Notes: generated from the letters alone by a model not told the origin. A stretch of DNA of 64,000 bases from Agromyces sp. SYSU T00194 (GCF_040496035.1 NZ_JBEPJZ010000001.1:372001-436000), one strand, 5' to 3'; shown: positions 1 through 8,545, counted from the first letter of the stretch. Made by a program: numbers and translations.

Positions 1-234
1 GATCTCCGAGACCGCGGCAGCGCCGGCGGCGGTGTTCGCCTTGGCCTTCTTGACCTCGTCCCAGGTCGGGTAGTCGGCGGCGTTCGCGGGTGCGGGCGCG
101 GCGACGGACATCGACGCGACGATGAGCAGGGCGCCGAACACCCCGATGGCGCGGCGGAGGCCGGGCAGGGCGGTTCCGACGCGCCGCGCGCGTCGCGGTG
201 CGACCTGCGTCGCCTCCCCCGCCCCGTCTGCCAT
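1..234 (-). CDS. Secreted coiled-coil protein, N-terminus only (probable cell-wall hydrolase)
   Basis: The first 78 codons of a minus-strand gene whose remainder lies beyond the left edge. The reading frame starts at ATG 234 and shows a basic N-terminus, a hydrophobic stretch (AIGVFGALLIVASMSVAA, roughly residues 29-46) and an Ala-x-Ala-like cleavage region, so it is a secretory signal. The mature part begins with YPTWDEVKKAKANTAA, the start of an alpha-helical, probably coiled-coil segment. That arrangement is common in actinobacterial NlpC/P60 peptidoglycan hydrolases (RipA-like), where a coiled coil precedes the catalytic domain; the catalytic part is not visible, so the function is inferred. 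A row of 9-bp direct repeats lies about 30 bp upstream. Confidence 0.6.
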   Translation of the reverse strand, partial: MADGAGEATQVAPRRARRVGTALPGLRRAIGVFGALLIVASMSVAAPAPANAADYPTWDEVKKAKANTAAGAAAVSEI

Positions 235-264
235 GGTTCCCCGTTCCCGCCGTTCGGCCGGTTT

Positions 265-297
265 CGTCACGATCGTCACATCCGTCACATCCGCAAC
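265..297 (-). promoter_or_regulatory. Three exact plus one degenerate CGTCAC repeats at 9-bp spacing
   Basis: CGTCAC occurs at 265-270, 274-279 and 283-288, exactly 9 bp apart, followed in phase by CGCAAC at 292-297. Read on the minus strand they are GTGACG direct repeats 31-63 bp upstream of the secreted-protein start codon. Direct GTNACG-like repeats are what MtrA-type response regulators bind upstream of actinobacterial cell-wall hydrolase genes; that link is an inference. The rest of 235-518 shows no gene or convincing riboswitch to me. Confidence 0.4.
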
Positions 298-456
298 GTC
301 AGCCACAGTAACAACGGACCGCCTGATCCTCGGTATTGCCGGCCGACGTGGTGCTCGGCCCCCGGACGAGGGACGTGCCGAGCGCGACGCTACCCGGGGT
401 CCGGGCCCCCGCCGGGAGCGCCGACGGCCCGTCGCGGGATCGGTTCCGGCCTCGTT

Positions 457-485
457 TTGGAATCTGGCGGAACTGCCCGTATGCT
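457..485 (+). promoter_or_regulatory. Promoter of the tRNA-Glu/tRNA-Asp unit
   Basis: A -35 element TTGGAA (457-462) and a -10 element TATGCT (480-485) are separated by exactly 17 bp and end 33 bp before tRNA-Glu. Both hexamers match the housekeeping sigma-70 consensus at four of six positions. No other good promoter is seen before the tRNA genes. Confidence 0.55.
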
Positions 486-518
486 TGGCTGTCGGCGGTC
501 GCGTCCAGCGCGACACCC

Positions 519-591
519 GGCCCCATCGTTTAGCGGCCTAGGACACCGCCCTTTCACGGCGGCAGCACGGGTTCGAATCCCGTTGGGGTCA
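519..591 (+). tRNA. tRNA-Glu (anticodon TTC)
   Basis: 73-nt cloverleaf. The acceptor arm GGCCCCA pairs with TGGGGTC (584-590) with one G-T pair; the discriminator base is A591. The anticodon loop reads CTTTCAC with TTC, flanked by the CCGCC/GGCGG stem, and the T loop is GTTCGAATC. CCA is not encoded (C592 G593 follow). It lies first in a tRNA cluster and shares a promoter with tRNA-Asp 31 bp downstream. Confidence 0.97.
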
Positions 592-622
592 CGCTGAACG
601 AAGGTTACAATTCAATACGCAA

Positions 623-696
623 GGCCCTGTGGCGCAGTTGGTTAGCGTGCCGCCCTGTCACGGCGGAGGTCGCGGGTTCAAGTCCCGTCAGGGTCG
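623..696 (+). tRNA. tRNA-Asp (anticodon GTC)
   Basis: 74-nt cloverleaf. The acceptor GGCCCTG pairs with CAGGGTC (689-695); discriminator G696. The anticodon loop CTGTCAC carries GTC inside a CCGCC/GGCGG stem; the T arm contains GTTCAAGTC. CCA is not encoded. A strong hairpin terminator begins 8 bp downstream. Confidence 0.97.
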
Positions 697-704
697 CTTC
701 GGCG

Positions 705-729
705 GATGGGCTCTCCTCGAGAGCCCATC
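705..729 (+). terminator. Hairpin terminator after tRNA-Asp
   Basis: Perfect 11-bp stem GATGGGCTCTC (705-715) / GAGAGCCCATC (719-729) with a CTC loop. There is no long T-run behind it, as is usual for terminators of very G+C-rich actinobacteria. It separates tRNA-Glu/Asp from tRNA-Phe. Confidence 0.65.
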
Positions 730-785
730 TCCGTATGGGGAACATCTTCGGATGCCCCGCCTGAAACGCATCGTCGGATGCACCA

Positions 786-861
786 GGCTCTGTAGCTCAG
801 TTGGTAGAGCGCACGACTGAAAATCGTGAGGTCACGGGATCGACGCCCGTCGGAGCCACCA
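786..861 (+). tRNA. tRNA-Phe (anticodon GAA)
   Basis: 76 nt including an encoded CCA (859-861). The acceptor GGCTCTG pairs with CGGAGCC (851-857); discriminator A858. The anticodon stem CACGA/TCGTG holds loop CTGAAAA with GAA. Unlike the two tRNAs upstream, its CCA end is in the DNA. It is followed within 7 bp by a terminator. Confidence 0.97.
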
Positions 862-867
862 GAACGA

Positions 868-893
868 GAAGCCCGGGTTCGCCCGGGCTTCTT
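868..893. terminator. Bidirectional terminator between tRNA-Phe and sdaA
   Basis: Perfect 10-bp stem GAAGCCCGGG (868-877) / CCCGGGCTTC (882-891) closed by a TTCG tetraloop and followed by TT. It lies between the 3' ends of plus-strand tRNA-Phe and minus-strand sdaA, so it probably serves both. Confidence 0.75.
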
Positions 894-934
894 CGCGTCT
901 CCGGGTGCCGCGGCGCGGCACCGCCCCGCCGCGC

Positions 935-2377
935 TCAGCACTCGATGACGTTCACGGCGAGTCCGCCGAGCGAGGTCTCCTTGTACTTGCGCTTCATGTC
1001 GGCGCCGGTCTCGCGCATGGTCGCGATGGCCTGGTCGAGCGAGACGTGGTGCGTGCCGTCGCCGTGCAGGGCGATGCGCGCGGCGTTGATCGCGGTGCTG
1101 CTCGCGATGGCGTTGCGCTCGATGCACGGGATCTGCACGAGCCCGCCGATCGGGTCGCAGGTGAGGCCGAGGTGGTGCTCGATGCCGATCTCGGCGGCGT
1201 TCTCGACCTGCTCCGGGGTGCCGCCGAGCAGCGCGCAGAGCCCCGCGGCCGCCATGGAGCAGGCCGAGCCGACCTCGCCCTGGCAGCCGACCTCCGCGCC
1301 CGAGATCGACGCGTTGCGCTTCAGCAGCAGGCCGATGGCCGCGGCCGTCAGCAGGAAGCGCACCACGGCGTCGTCGCCGAGCTCGCCGACGAACCGGTCG
1401 GCGTAGTGCAGCACCGCGGGCACGATGCCCGCCGCGCCGTTCGTCGGCGCGGTCACCACGCGGCCGCCCGCGGCGTTCTCCTCGTTGACCGCGAGCGCCC
1501 ACAGGCTGACCCAGTCCATCGCGCCGCTCGGACCCGACTCGCCCGCCGCGGACAGCTTCCGGGCGAGGCCGGGCGCGCGCCGGCGCACGCGCAGCGATCC
1601 CGGCAGGAACTCCGCCTCCGCGGAACATCCGCGCTCGACGCACTCCCGCATGACGCGCCAGACCCGCAGCAGCTCCTCGCGGACCTCGGCCTCGGGCCGC
1701 CGCGCGCACTCGTTCGCGAGCATCGCCTGCGCGATGTCGATCCCCTCGGCTCGACACGTCGCGAGCAGCTCGGCGCCGGACGCGAACGGGAACGGCACGT
1801 CCGCGCGCTGCTCGACGACGGTCGGGCGGCCGCCGAGGTCGTCGGCGACGAAACCGCCGCCCACGGAGTAGTACGTCGCCGTGCGCAGCGTCGCGCCGGC
1901 GCCGTCGAACGCCTCGCAGGTCAGGGCGTTCGGGTGCCCCGGCAGCCGCTTCCGGCGGTGGAGGACCACGTCCTCGTCGGGATCGAACGCGATGCGCTGC
2001 GACCCGCCGAGCAGCAGCGTCCGCTCCGCCGCGACCCGCGCCACCCGGGCGCCGACACTCGCCGCGTCGACCGTCTCCGGGTGCTCGCCGGCGAGGCCGA
2101 GGACGACCGCGGCATCCGACCCGTGCCCACGCCCCGTGGCACCGAGCGAGCCGAGGAGCTCGACCCGCACGCGCGCGACCTCCGCGAGCATCCCGTCCGC
2201 GGCGAGGCCGTCGACGAACCTGCGAGCGGCGCGCATCGGCCCGACCGTGTGCGAGGAGGACGGCCCGATGCCGATCGTGAACAGGTCCAGCGCGCTCGGC
2301 ATCGGCGCGGACTCCGCGATCGGGGACGCGGCTGCGGGCCGCATCCGCTCTGCTGCGGTCGTCGGAGGGTGGGTCAT
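935..2377 (-). CDS. sdaA: L-serine ammonia-lyase (iron-sulfur serine dehydratase)
   Basis: 480 aa, the length of the single-chain bacterial serine dehydratase in which the beta and alpha domains are fused. It converts L-serine to pyruvate and ammonia in the cytoplasm using a [4Fe-4S] cluster. The N-terminal domain has the family start ([21 protein letters not shown]); the C-terminal domain has the cysteine-bearing motifs [16 protein letters not shown] (about residue 364) and [20 protein letters not shown] (to about 423), and the chain ends in the typical Cys. ATG 2377 is preceded by a GGGAG ribosome site. A glycine riboswitch occupies the leader, so serine breakdown is probably tuned to glycine, which is interconverted with serine by GlyA. 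Clear family match. Confidence 0.95.
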   Translation of the reverse strand: MTHPPTTAAERMRPAAASPIAESAPMPSALDLFTIGIGPSSSHTVGPMRAARRFVDGLAADGMLAEVARVRVELLGSLGATGRGHGSDAAVVLGLAGEHPETVDAASVGARVARVAAERTLLLGGSQRIAFDPDEDVVLHRRKRLPGHPNALTCEAFDGAGATLRTATYYSVGGGFVADDLGGRPTVVEQRADVPFPFASGAELLATCRAEGIDIAQAMLANECARRPEAEVREELLRVWRVMRECVERGCSAEAEFLPGSLRVRRRAPGLARKLSAAGESGPSGAMDWVSLWALAVNEENAAGGRVVTAPTNGAAGIVPAVLHYADRFVGELGDDAVVRFLLTAAAIGLLLKRNASISGAEVGCQGEVGSACSMAAAGLCALLGGTPEQVENAAEIGIEHHLGLTCDPIGGLVQIPCIERNAIASSTAINAARIALHGDGTHHVSLDQAIATMRETGADMKRKYKETSLGGLAVNVIEC

Positions 2378-2435
2378 CGGAACTCCCGGGTCGGGGCCGG
2401 CCGCGCCGGCGTCGGGTGGTTCCTCCCCGCTCTGT

Positions 2436-2612
2436 CGATGACCTGAGAGATTCGCGCGGCTCGCGCCGCCTTGCCCCGTCGGTGAGCAGACCGTGGCCTG
2501 CTGCTTTCCAGAGTTCCCTGTCGTGGCGGTACGGGTGCCTGAGAGATTCCCGGGGAGGGGCTTGCTCCTACGGCGCCGCCCGGGCGGACCCGGCGGGCTC
2601 TCCCGCCACGAT
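2436..2612 (-). promoter_or_regulatory. Tandem glycine riboswitch in the sdaA leader
   Basis: On the minus strand the leader contains two glycine aptamers in series. Aptamer 1: GGGAGAGC (near 2602), GGCGCCGTAGGAGCAA (near 2565-2580), CTCTCAGGCACC (near 2530-2541). Aptamer 2: ACTCTGGAAAGC (near 2510), ACCGACGGGGCAAGGC (near 2470-2485), CTCTCAGGTCATCG (near 2437-2450). These are the signature strings of the class, and the two cores are separated by the usual short linker. It ends about 60 bp before the sdaA start codon. In actinobacteria such riboswitches control glycine cleavage or serine/glycine metabolism; here it would switch sdaA, probably on, with glycine. Confidence 0.9.
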
Positions 2613-2655
2613 GCGGGTATTCAGTTCGCTGTTCGTCACGCTAACACGCGGCGCG

Positions 2656-3321
2656 TCAGCGCGCGCCCGAGGCAACGACCTCGATCACCCCGTCGTCCAG
2701 CCCCGGCGCCGGTTCGGCACCGCCGAGGCCGAGCACCGTCGACCAGAAGTACCGGCGCCACACCGGGGCCAGGCCCGCATCGTGGATCGGCAGGACCCAC
2801 CGCGGCGCGACGCGACGCACGAACTCGACGGTGTCGCCGAGGCGCGCCCACGGCGCGGCGATCGGCACCGCCAGCAGGTCGACCCCCTCCGGCACCGCCG
2901 CGTACGAATCGCCCGGATGGAACAGCGAGACCCCGTCGCGCTCGGCGAGCACGAACCCGAGGTTGCCCGGCACGGGCAGCTCCGGGTGGATGGCATCGTG
3001 CGTGCCGCCGACCGCGCGCACCGTGAGCCCGGGCAGGTCGAGGTGCCGCCCCGCCTCCATCGCGACGGTCGCGCTCCAGCGCTCCCCCGCCCTCGCGATG
3101 ACCTCCGGCAGTGCGCAGAGCACCGCGTTCGGATTGCGCGCGTGCAGCGCGGCGAGCCGGTCGGGATCGAAGTGGTCGGCGTGGGCGTGCGTGACGGCGA
3201 CCACGTCGACCCCCTCGAGCGCGAACGCCGACTCGTCGGCGTACGACCCCGGATCCAGCAGCATCCGCACCTCGTCGCACTCGACGAGCAGCGCCGCATG
3301 ACCGTGACGGGTGACCCTCAT
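2656..3321 (-). CDS. MBL-fold metal-dependent hydrolase (UPF0173/YtkL-like)
   Basis: 221 aa. A small metallo-beta-lactamase-fold protein: MRVTRHGHAALLVE at the start, then the metal-binding motif THAHADHFD (about residues 50-58) and later metal-site histidines in GTHDAIH, HPGDSY and LPIHDAGL. UPF0173-type proteins are cytosolic hydrolases of mostly unknown substrate. ATG 3321 is chosen; an in-frame GTG nine bases upstream is possible. It is downstream of the UbiD gene on the same strand with a 34-bp gap and may be its last co-transcribed gene. Substrate unknown. Confidence 0.8.
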   Translation of the reverse strand: MRVTRHGHAALLVECDEVRMLLDPGSYADESAFALEGVDVVAVTHAHADHFDPDRLAALHARNPNAVLCALPEVIARAGERWSATVAMEAGRHLDLPGLTVRAVGGTHDAIHPELPVPGNLGFVLAERDGVSLFHPGDSYAAVPEGVDLLAVPIAAPWARLGDTVEFVRRVAPRWVLPIHDAGLAPVWRRYFWSTVLGLGGAEPAPGLDDGVIEVVASGAR

Positions 3322-3355
3322 CGCGCGCACCCGACCGCCGGTTCGGCCGGACGCG

Positions 3356-4852
3356 TCATCCGAGGATCCAGGACCACGTGTCGCGCGTGTACTGCTTCAC
3401 CTCGGTCGAGGGCCCGATCGCGGGTGGGAACCGGTCGCGCCACTCGTAGGGCCGGGTGGCGTCGATGATCATGCGCGAGTTCGTGCCCTTGCGATCGGGA
3501 TGGATCGCGGGGTCGAGGTGTCCGCTCAGCGCCCCGGTGAGGATGATCGTGTCGCGCTCCGGATCCGCCCGCGTCGAGACCGCCCAGATCACCTCGTGCA
3601 GGTCGGTGATGTCGATGTCGTCGTCGACCACCACCACGATGCGACCGAGGTAGTTGGCCTGGCGCACCTGCGCCGCGACCGTGCCGACCTGCCGCGAGTG
3701 CCCCTGGTACTTCTGGGAGATCGCGATGACGTTGAAGAGCCGGCAGCCGCCGACGCTGTGCGTCCAGGCCGCGGTCACGCCGGGGATCCCCGCGGCCGTG
3801 ATCTCGCGCTTGAGATTGGCACTGCGGCCGTACTGCTGGAACCGCTGGGCCTCGTAGGGCGGCTTCTCGGGCGGGCAGCCGAGGATGATCGGGTTGTTGC
3901 GGTAGTAGACCGCACTCACCTCGAACACCGGCTCGGGTCGCGCGGTCGAGGCGTAGTACCCCGTCCACTCGCCGAACGGCCCTTCGATGCGCTCCTTGTC
4001 GTGGCGGAGGAACCCCTCGATCGCGATCTCGGCGTCGGCGGGGATCGGCAGGCCCGTGAACCGGCCGGTTATGGTCGGGATCGGGCTGCCCTGCACACCT
4101 CCGACCCACTCGAGCTCGTTCACCCCGTTCGGGATCTCGAGGCCGCTCGCCATGAACTGCAGCGGATCGAGCCCGGCGACGATCACGGCGGGCATGTCTT
4201 CGCCGTTGTCGAAGTAGCCGTCGCGGTGGAGGCGGCCGTGCTTGCCGGGCGAGATGTACAGCCCCGTGGTGCGCTCGTCGTGCACCTGCACGCGGTACGC
4301 GCCCATGTTCACGATGCCGTCGTCGCGGCCGCGCGTGATGATGCCGCAGCCGGTGCCGATGTACGGGCCGCCGTCCTCCGGGTGCCAGAGCGGGGTGGGG
4401 AACTTCCACAGGTCGATGTCGTCGCCGGTCATCACGTTCTCGGTGATCGGGCCCTCCGCCACCTCCTCGGTCGGCAGCGGCACGGCCTCGTCGAGGTGCC
4501 GGCCCCACGCGTCGCAGAGCGCGAACGTGCCGATGTCGGCGGGGAGCCCGAGCGTCGCCGCGAGTCGCGCGCGGTTGCCGAGCGAGTTCACCAGCACCCG
4601 CCACCCCGGCTCGTAGCCCGGGATGCGGTCGAACAGCACCGCAGGCGAGTCCTCGGTGTGGTGCAGCATCTCCGAGACGTGGCCGATGCTCGCCTCGGCG
4701 TCGACGCCCTCCACCACGCGCAGCTCGCCGAGCCGATCCATCTCCGCGAGCCACCGGCGCAGCCCGGTCGGCGCGTCGCCGCGGTCGTCGAAGGGCACCG
4801 CCTCCGCGTCACCGCGTCCGGGCATCGAATGGGTCGTCAGGGTGTCGGTCAC
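3356..4852 (-). CDS. UbiD-family prenyl-FMN-dependent decarboxylase
   Basis: 498 aa, the normal size of UbiD enzymes. The family performs reversible decarboxylation of aromatic, heteroaromatic or alpha,beta-unsaturated acids with prenylated FMN. Recognisable segments are LRRWLAEMDRLGELRVVEG, NMGAYRVQVHDERTTGLYISPGKHG split over the cofactor site, FGEWTGYYA (the E-x-x-G-Y region) and VVVVDDDIDITDLHEVIWAV near residue 420. GTG 4852 follows a GAGGAGG ribosome site. UbiX, which makes the cofactor, is encoded 6 kb away in the same island. The adjacent importer genes suggest that an imported carboxylic acid, or its metabolite, is decarboxylated. It is not typical ubiquinone UbiD, because actinobacteria use menaquinone. 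Substrate unknown. Confidence 0.88.
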   Translation of the reverse strand: MTDTLTTHSMPGRGDAEAVPFDDRGDAPTGLRRWLAEMDRLGELRVVEGVDAEASIGHVSEMLHHTEDSPAVLFDRIPGYEPGWRVLVNSLGNRARLAATLGLPADIGTFALCDAWGRHLDEAVPLPTEEVAEGPITENVMTGDDIDLWKFPTPLWHPEDGGPYIGTGCGIITRGRDDGIVNMGAYRVQVHDERTTGLYISPGKHGRLHRDGYFDNGEDMPAVIVAGLDPLQFMASGLEIPNGVNELEWVGGVQGSPIPTITGRFTGLPIPADAEIAIEGFLRHDKERIEGPFGEWTGYYASTARPEPVFEVSAVYYRNNPIILGCPPEKPPYEAQRFQQYGRSANLKREITAAGIPGVTAAWTHSVGGCRLFNVIAISQKYQGHSRQVGTVAAQVRQANYLGRIVVVVDDDIDITDLHEVIWAVSTRADPERDTIILTGALSGHLDPAIHPDRKGTNSRMIIDATRPYEWRDRFPPAIGPSTEVKQYTRDTWSWILG

Positions 4853-4931
4853 GAGTCCTCCTCGATCGTGCTGATGCTGATGCTGATGCGGCCGGGACGG
4901 CGGGGCGGGCGGACGCCCACGCCTCCCGGGG

Positions 4932-5765
4932 TCATTCGAACGCCCCGCGACCGGGTTGCCACGGCGTGAGCTTCTGCTGCGCCCACGCCGCGAGTCCCTG
5001 GATCGCGACGGCGATGATCATGATGATGAAGATGGGTACGAACATCTGCGCGGTGAGGTACTCGATCGCGAAGAGCTCGATCATGCCGCCCACGCCGACC
5101 AGCGTCGACGTGATCTCCGCCACGATCACGCCCGACCACGCCTCCGCGAACGCCTGGCGGCCACCGGCCACCATGAACGGCGAGGCGGCGGGCAGGACGA
5201 TGCCGCGGATGATCTGCCGCTCGTTCGCCGTGTAGGCGACGCCGGCGTCGATGAGCGCCTTGTCGACCGCCCGGACGCCGGCCATGGTGTTGATGATCAC
5301 CGGCCAGACCGCGGAGAGGACGACGTACGCGTACCGGAACTGCCAGTCGAAGCCGAGCACGATGATCATGAGCGGCACGAGTGCCACGTGCGGCAGGGAG
5401 TACAGGAACGTCACGTACGGGTCGAGTGCGAATGCCACCGGCTTCCACCGGCCCATCGCGATGCCGATCGGCAGGCCGATGGCGAGTGCCGTGGCGAGGC
5501 CCGCGACGAGCAGCAGCAAGGAGGTGAGCAGCGGCCCCCAGACGACGCCGGTGACGAACAACTGGTCCCACGCCGCCACGAAGATCTCCGACGGCGGCGC
5601 GGTGAGCGCCCGGTTGATGTCCTTGGCGGTGAACTCCCAGAGCAGGAGCACGAACACGAGCATGCCGACCCGGATGCTCCACTGCCCGACGGGCGTGCTC
5701 GTGAAGCGGTTCTTGCGCGACGCACGGCGCAGGTGCGCCTGCGCGGCCTCGGTCTGGGCGCTCAT
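4932..5765 (-). CDS. ABC transporter permease, SsuC/TauC type (second of two)
   Basis: 277 aa with about six membrane segments, beginning WSIRVGMLVFVLLLWEF, and the binding-protein-dependent permease fold. The cytoplasmic loop that docks on the ATPase (AGVAYTANERQIIRGIVLPAASPFMVAGGRQA, given here as two parts around residue 190) fits the EAA motif of the nitrate/sulfonate/taurine permeases. ATG 5765 overlaps the stop of the preceding permease by 4 bp. With its neighbours it makes an importer with a heterodimeric channel. The gap to UbiD (4853-4931) has no gene and carries a short CTGATG triplet repeat (4871-4888). Confidence 0.88.
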   Translation of the reverse strand: MSAQTEAAQAHLRRASRKNRFTSTPVGQWSIRVGMLVFVLLLWEFTAKDINRALTAPPSEIFVAAWDQLFVTGVVWGPLLTSLLLLVAGLATALAIGLPIGIAMGRWKPVAFALDPYVTFLYSLPHVALVPLMIIVLGFDWQFRYAYVVLSAVWPVIINTMAGVRAVDKALIDAGVAYTANERQIIRGIVLPAASPFMVAGGRQAFAEAWSGVIVAEITSTLVGVGGMIELFAIEYLTAQMFVPIFIIMIIAVAIQGLAAWAQQKLTPWQPGRGAFE

Positions 5766-6628
5766 TGGCGCACCCCCTTGATCCGGGTCAGCCACGATCG
5801 GCGATGTGCATGGTTCCACGGCTCGGTCAACCGGACGTTGAGCCGGGCCATGAACTCCTGGATCACGACGGCGATGAGGCCGAGCAGCACGATCGCCACG
5901 AACATCGCGTCGATCTGGAAGTACTTGGCGTACAGCGTGATCAGGTTGCCGATGCCGCCCGCCGAGGTCGCGACCTCCGCGAGGACGACGCCGGTGAGCC
6001 CCTGCCCGAGACCGAGCCGGAACCCGCTGAAGACGTAGGGCAGGCTCGACCGCAGCATGATGCTCCGGTAGACCTTGAACGGCGACGCGCGGAACGCGCG
6101 GCCCACGTCGAGCAGTCCCCGCGGCACCTCCTTTCCGCCGAGGTAGGTGTTCAGCAGGATCGGGAACACCGCACCGAGGAAGACGATGCCCACCCGCATC
6201 TCGAAGCTGATGCCCAGCCAGAGCACGAGCACCGGGATGAGCGTGATGCGCGGCGTGGAGTAGAGCGCGTAGACGTAGGGCGCCAGCGCGATCTCGACGA
6301 CCTTGCTGAACGACATCAGCAGTCCGAGCGGCACGCCGACCACCACGGAGAGCGCCATGCCCGCGAACAGGCCGCGGAGCGTCTCGCCGAGCGCCGGCAG
6401 GATGTCGGGGACGAAGTTCTCGACCGCCGCCTGGGCGATCGCCGACGGGCTCGAGATGACCAGCGGCATGTCGCGCCCGAAGTACTCCCAGACCGAGAGG
6501 AACAGCAGCAGCGAGAGCGCGCGGATCGTCCAGGGGCTCCGGAGGACGCGCTGCACGCGCGAGGTGACGGGCTCGTCGTCGGGGATGAGCACCGCCTTCG
6601 TGCGCGCCGCGTCGCGGACGTCGGTCAC
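5762..6628 (-). CDS. ABC transporter permease, SsuC/TauC type (first of two)
   Basis: 288 aa starting at GTG 6628, which overlaps the ATPase stop by 4 bp (GTGA). It has five to six hydrophobic segments (for example ALSLLLFLSVWEYFGRD) and the EAA-type loop around DVGRAFRASPFKVYRSIML. It is homologous to the permease downstream, so the pair probably forms a heterodimer. Membrane channel of the importer encoded by 4932-8434. Confidence 0.88.
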   Translation of the reverse strand: MTDVRDAARTKAVLIPDDEPVTSRVQRVLRSPWTIRALSLLLFLSVWEYFGRDMPLVISSPSAIAQAAVENFVPDILPALGETLRGLFAGMALSVVVGVPLGLLMSFSKVVEIALAPYVYALYSTPRITLIPVLVLWLGISFEMRVGIVFLGAVFPILLNTYLGGKEVPRGLLDVGRAFRASPFKVYRSIMLRSSLPYVFSGFRLGLGQGLTGVVLAEVATSAGGIGNLITLYAKYFQIDAMFVAIVLLGLIAVVIQEFMARLNVRLTEPWNHAHRRSWLTRIKGVRQ

Positions 6629-7392
6629 AGCTTCGCACCCACCTGCATCTGCGACTGGAGCAGGTTCCAGCACTCGTCGCGCAGCTGGCCGTACTGCTCG
6701 GTGCCGCGCCAGTGCCCGTCCTTGCGGGGCTTGTCGATGGCGACCGGGAGGTCGGCGATCACGCGCCCGGGGTCGACGCCCATCACCACGATCCGGTCGG
6801 AGAGGTAGATCGCCTCGTCGATCGAGTGCGTGACGAACAGCACGGACAGCCCGCGGTCGGCGACGATGTCGAGCAGGAGTCCCTGCAACTGCTCGCGGGT
6901 GAGCGCGTCGAGCGCACCGAACGGCTCGTCCATGAGGAGGAGCTTGGGCTCGATGGCGAGCGCCCGGGCGAGACCGACGCGCTGCTGCTGCCCGCCCGAG
7001 AGCTGCGTCGGGAAGTGGTCCTTGCGACTGCCGAGACCGACCAGGTCGAGGTACTCGGCTGCCCGCTCGAGGCGTTCCTTCTTCCCGACGCCCTGCACCT
7101 CCAGGCCGTAGGCGGCGTTCTGGAGCGCGGTCTTCCAGGGGAAGAGGTTGAAGTTCTGGAACACGATGGCCTTGTCGCGCGAGGGACCCTCGCTGACCCG
7201 ACCGTCCACCTGCACCTCGCCACCGGACTGCCGGAGCAGTCCGGTGACGATGCGCAGTGCCGTCGTCTTCCCGCAGCCGCTCGGACCCAGGAGTGATACG
7301 AATTCCCCGGCCCCGACCTCGAGGTTGAAGTTCGCCAGGATCGGCGGCTTCTCGGGGTCGTAGCTCTTCGAGAGATTGACGACGCTCAGCAT
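6625..7392 (-). CDS. ABC transporter ATPase, SsuB/TauB/NrtD type
   Basis: 255 aa. Walker A GPSGCGKTT (about residue 42), Q-loop in FQNFNLFPW, signature LSGGQQQRVGLARA, Walker B LLLMDEPFGALD and switch His in LFVTHSIDEA are all present. Family level: nitrate/sulfonate/bicarbonate importers. ATG 7392 is chosen because the first strand of the fold (LSVVNLSKSY) starts there and a GGAGAA ribosome site precedes it. It energises uptake of the solute bound by the lipoprotein encoded just upstream. Confidence 0.92.
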   Translation of the reverse strand: MLSVVNLSKSYDPEKPPILANFNLEVGAGEFVSLLGPSGCGKTTALRIVTGLLRQSGGEVQVDGRVSEGPSRDKAIVFQNFNLFPWKTALQNAAYGLEVQGVGKKERLERAAEYLDLVGLGSRKDHFPTQLSGGQQQRVGLARALAIEPKLLLMDEPFGALDALTREQLQGLLLDIVADRGLSVLFVTHSIDEAIYLSDRIVVMGVDPGRVIADLPVAIDKPRKDGHWRGTEQYGQLRDECWNLLQSQMQVGAKL

Positions 7393-7414
7393 TGAGTGGT
7401 TCTCCGTTCCTGTC

Positions 7415-8434
7415 TCAGAACCGGCCGTTCTCGGCAAGGTAGTTGTCGACGAACGTGCTGTCGAGCCATTCGCTCTTGTCGGGAATGGTCGCGGCGTCGA
7501 AGTCCCCGGCGTCGATGGACGTCTGGATCCAGTTGTCGACGAGTTCGTCGTCCAGCCCGCCGTCGACGGCGAAGAAGTCGATGTCGACGAACTGGTCGTA
7601 CGCCGACTGGCGCAGCTCGTCGGAGCTCTCCGTGTCGACCTCGTAGGAGAGCTCGATGTACTCCTCCTTCTCGGTCGCCGCCCAGCGCAGCGCGTCGAGC
7701 ATCGCGTCCACCGCGCCCTGCGCGGCCTCGGGGTTGCCCTCGGTGAACTCCGTCGAGGCGATCAGGCCCGTCTGGATGTACGGACCGAGCGCCGGGCCGC
7801 AGTAGAGCAGCGCGGTGAACGGGCCCGCCTGGATCGCGGCCTCGGCGTTGACCAGGTGCGCGACGGTCGCCTGCACCTGCCCGGCCTGCAGCGCCGCGAC
7901 TCGGGCGCTCGTGCCGCCGATGACGACGTACTCGGGCGAGTCGATGTCGAAGCCCTCCGCCTCGAGTGCGAGCTTCATGATGGTGTCGCCCGCGGAGCCC
8001 GGCGTGTTCACGCCGATGAGCTGGCCCTCGAGGTCGTCGATCGAGTCGATGCCCTCCTCGGCCAGCACGACGTAGTCCGTCGCCTGGGCGTTCACGGCGA
8101 TCAACTCCACCGGCGCCTCGGTGTTCTGCACGGCGGTGATCATCGACGGAAGCGAACCGATGTACACGTCCGCTGCACCTGCGACGACCGCGCGGAGCGC
8201 CGCATCCTCCTCCTCGACGCTCTTGAAGTCGACGTCGAACCCTGCCTCTTCGAGGTTCATCTGCCACTTCGCGACGTCGACCGCACTGAAGTCGGGGGTG
8301 CCGATGCCGATGATCCTGATACTCAGGTCGGCTTCGGGGTCTCCGCCGTCTCCTCCTCCTCCGTCCCCGCCGGAGCACCCGGCCAGGACGATCGTCGCAG
8401 TCGCTGCCAACACTGCCAGCGTGTGCCTTCTCAT
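7415..8434 (-). CDS. Substrate-binding lipoprotein of an SsuA/TauA-like ABC importer
   Basis: 339 aa. Lipoprotein signal with lipobox VLAGC (Cys20), then a Gly/Asp-rich linker, then the NMT1/TauA-type periplasmic-binding fold (LSIRIIGIGTPDFSAVDVAK and further on NAQATDYVVLAEEGIDSIDD). It captures the solute at the outer face of the membrane. GGAGGAAGG lies 8 bp before ATG 8434. The 5' leader has a CCCCGG-CTTT-CCGGGG hairpin (8476-8491) and a -10-like TATGAT (minus strand, 8498-8503). First gene of a unit continuing through ATPase, two permeases and probably UbiD. Relatives carry sulfonates, nitrate, pyrimidine precursors or aromatic acids; which applies here cannot be read from the sequence. 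Confidence 0.88.
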   Translation of the reverse strand: MRRHTLAVLAATATIVLAGCSGGDGGGGDGGDPEADLSIRIIGIGTPDFSAVDVAKWQMNLEEAGFDVDFKSVEEEDAALRAVVAGAADVYIGSLPSMITAVQNTEAPVELIAVNAQATDYVVLAEEGIDSIDDLEGQLIGVNTPGSAGDTIMKLALEAEGFDIDSPEYVVIGGTSARVAALQAGQVQATVAHLVNAEAAIQAGPFTALLYCGPALGPYIQTGLIASTEFTEGNPEAAQGAVDAMLDALRWAATEKEEYIELSYEVDTESSDELRQSAYDQFVDIDFFAVDGGLDDELVDNWIQTSIDAGDFDAATIPDKSEWLDSTFVDNYLAENGRF

Positions 8435-8545
8435 TGGTGCAACCTTCCTCCGCAGGCCATTCTGCGGTCGGGTTACCCCGGCTTTCCGGGGCATGGGATC
8501 ATAGAACCAAACGCACGTTCCATAAGTCAAGGAATCGTGGCACAT

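Noticed and set aside
4871..4888. CTGATG triplet repeat between UbiD and permease genes as a possible regulatory array
   Set aside because: Only three units, no dyad, and not near a promoter; probably chance or slippage.
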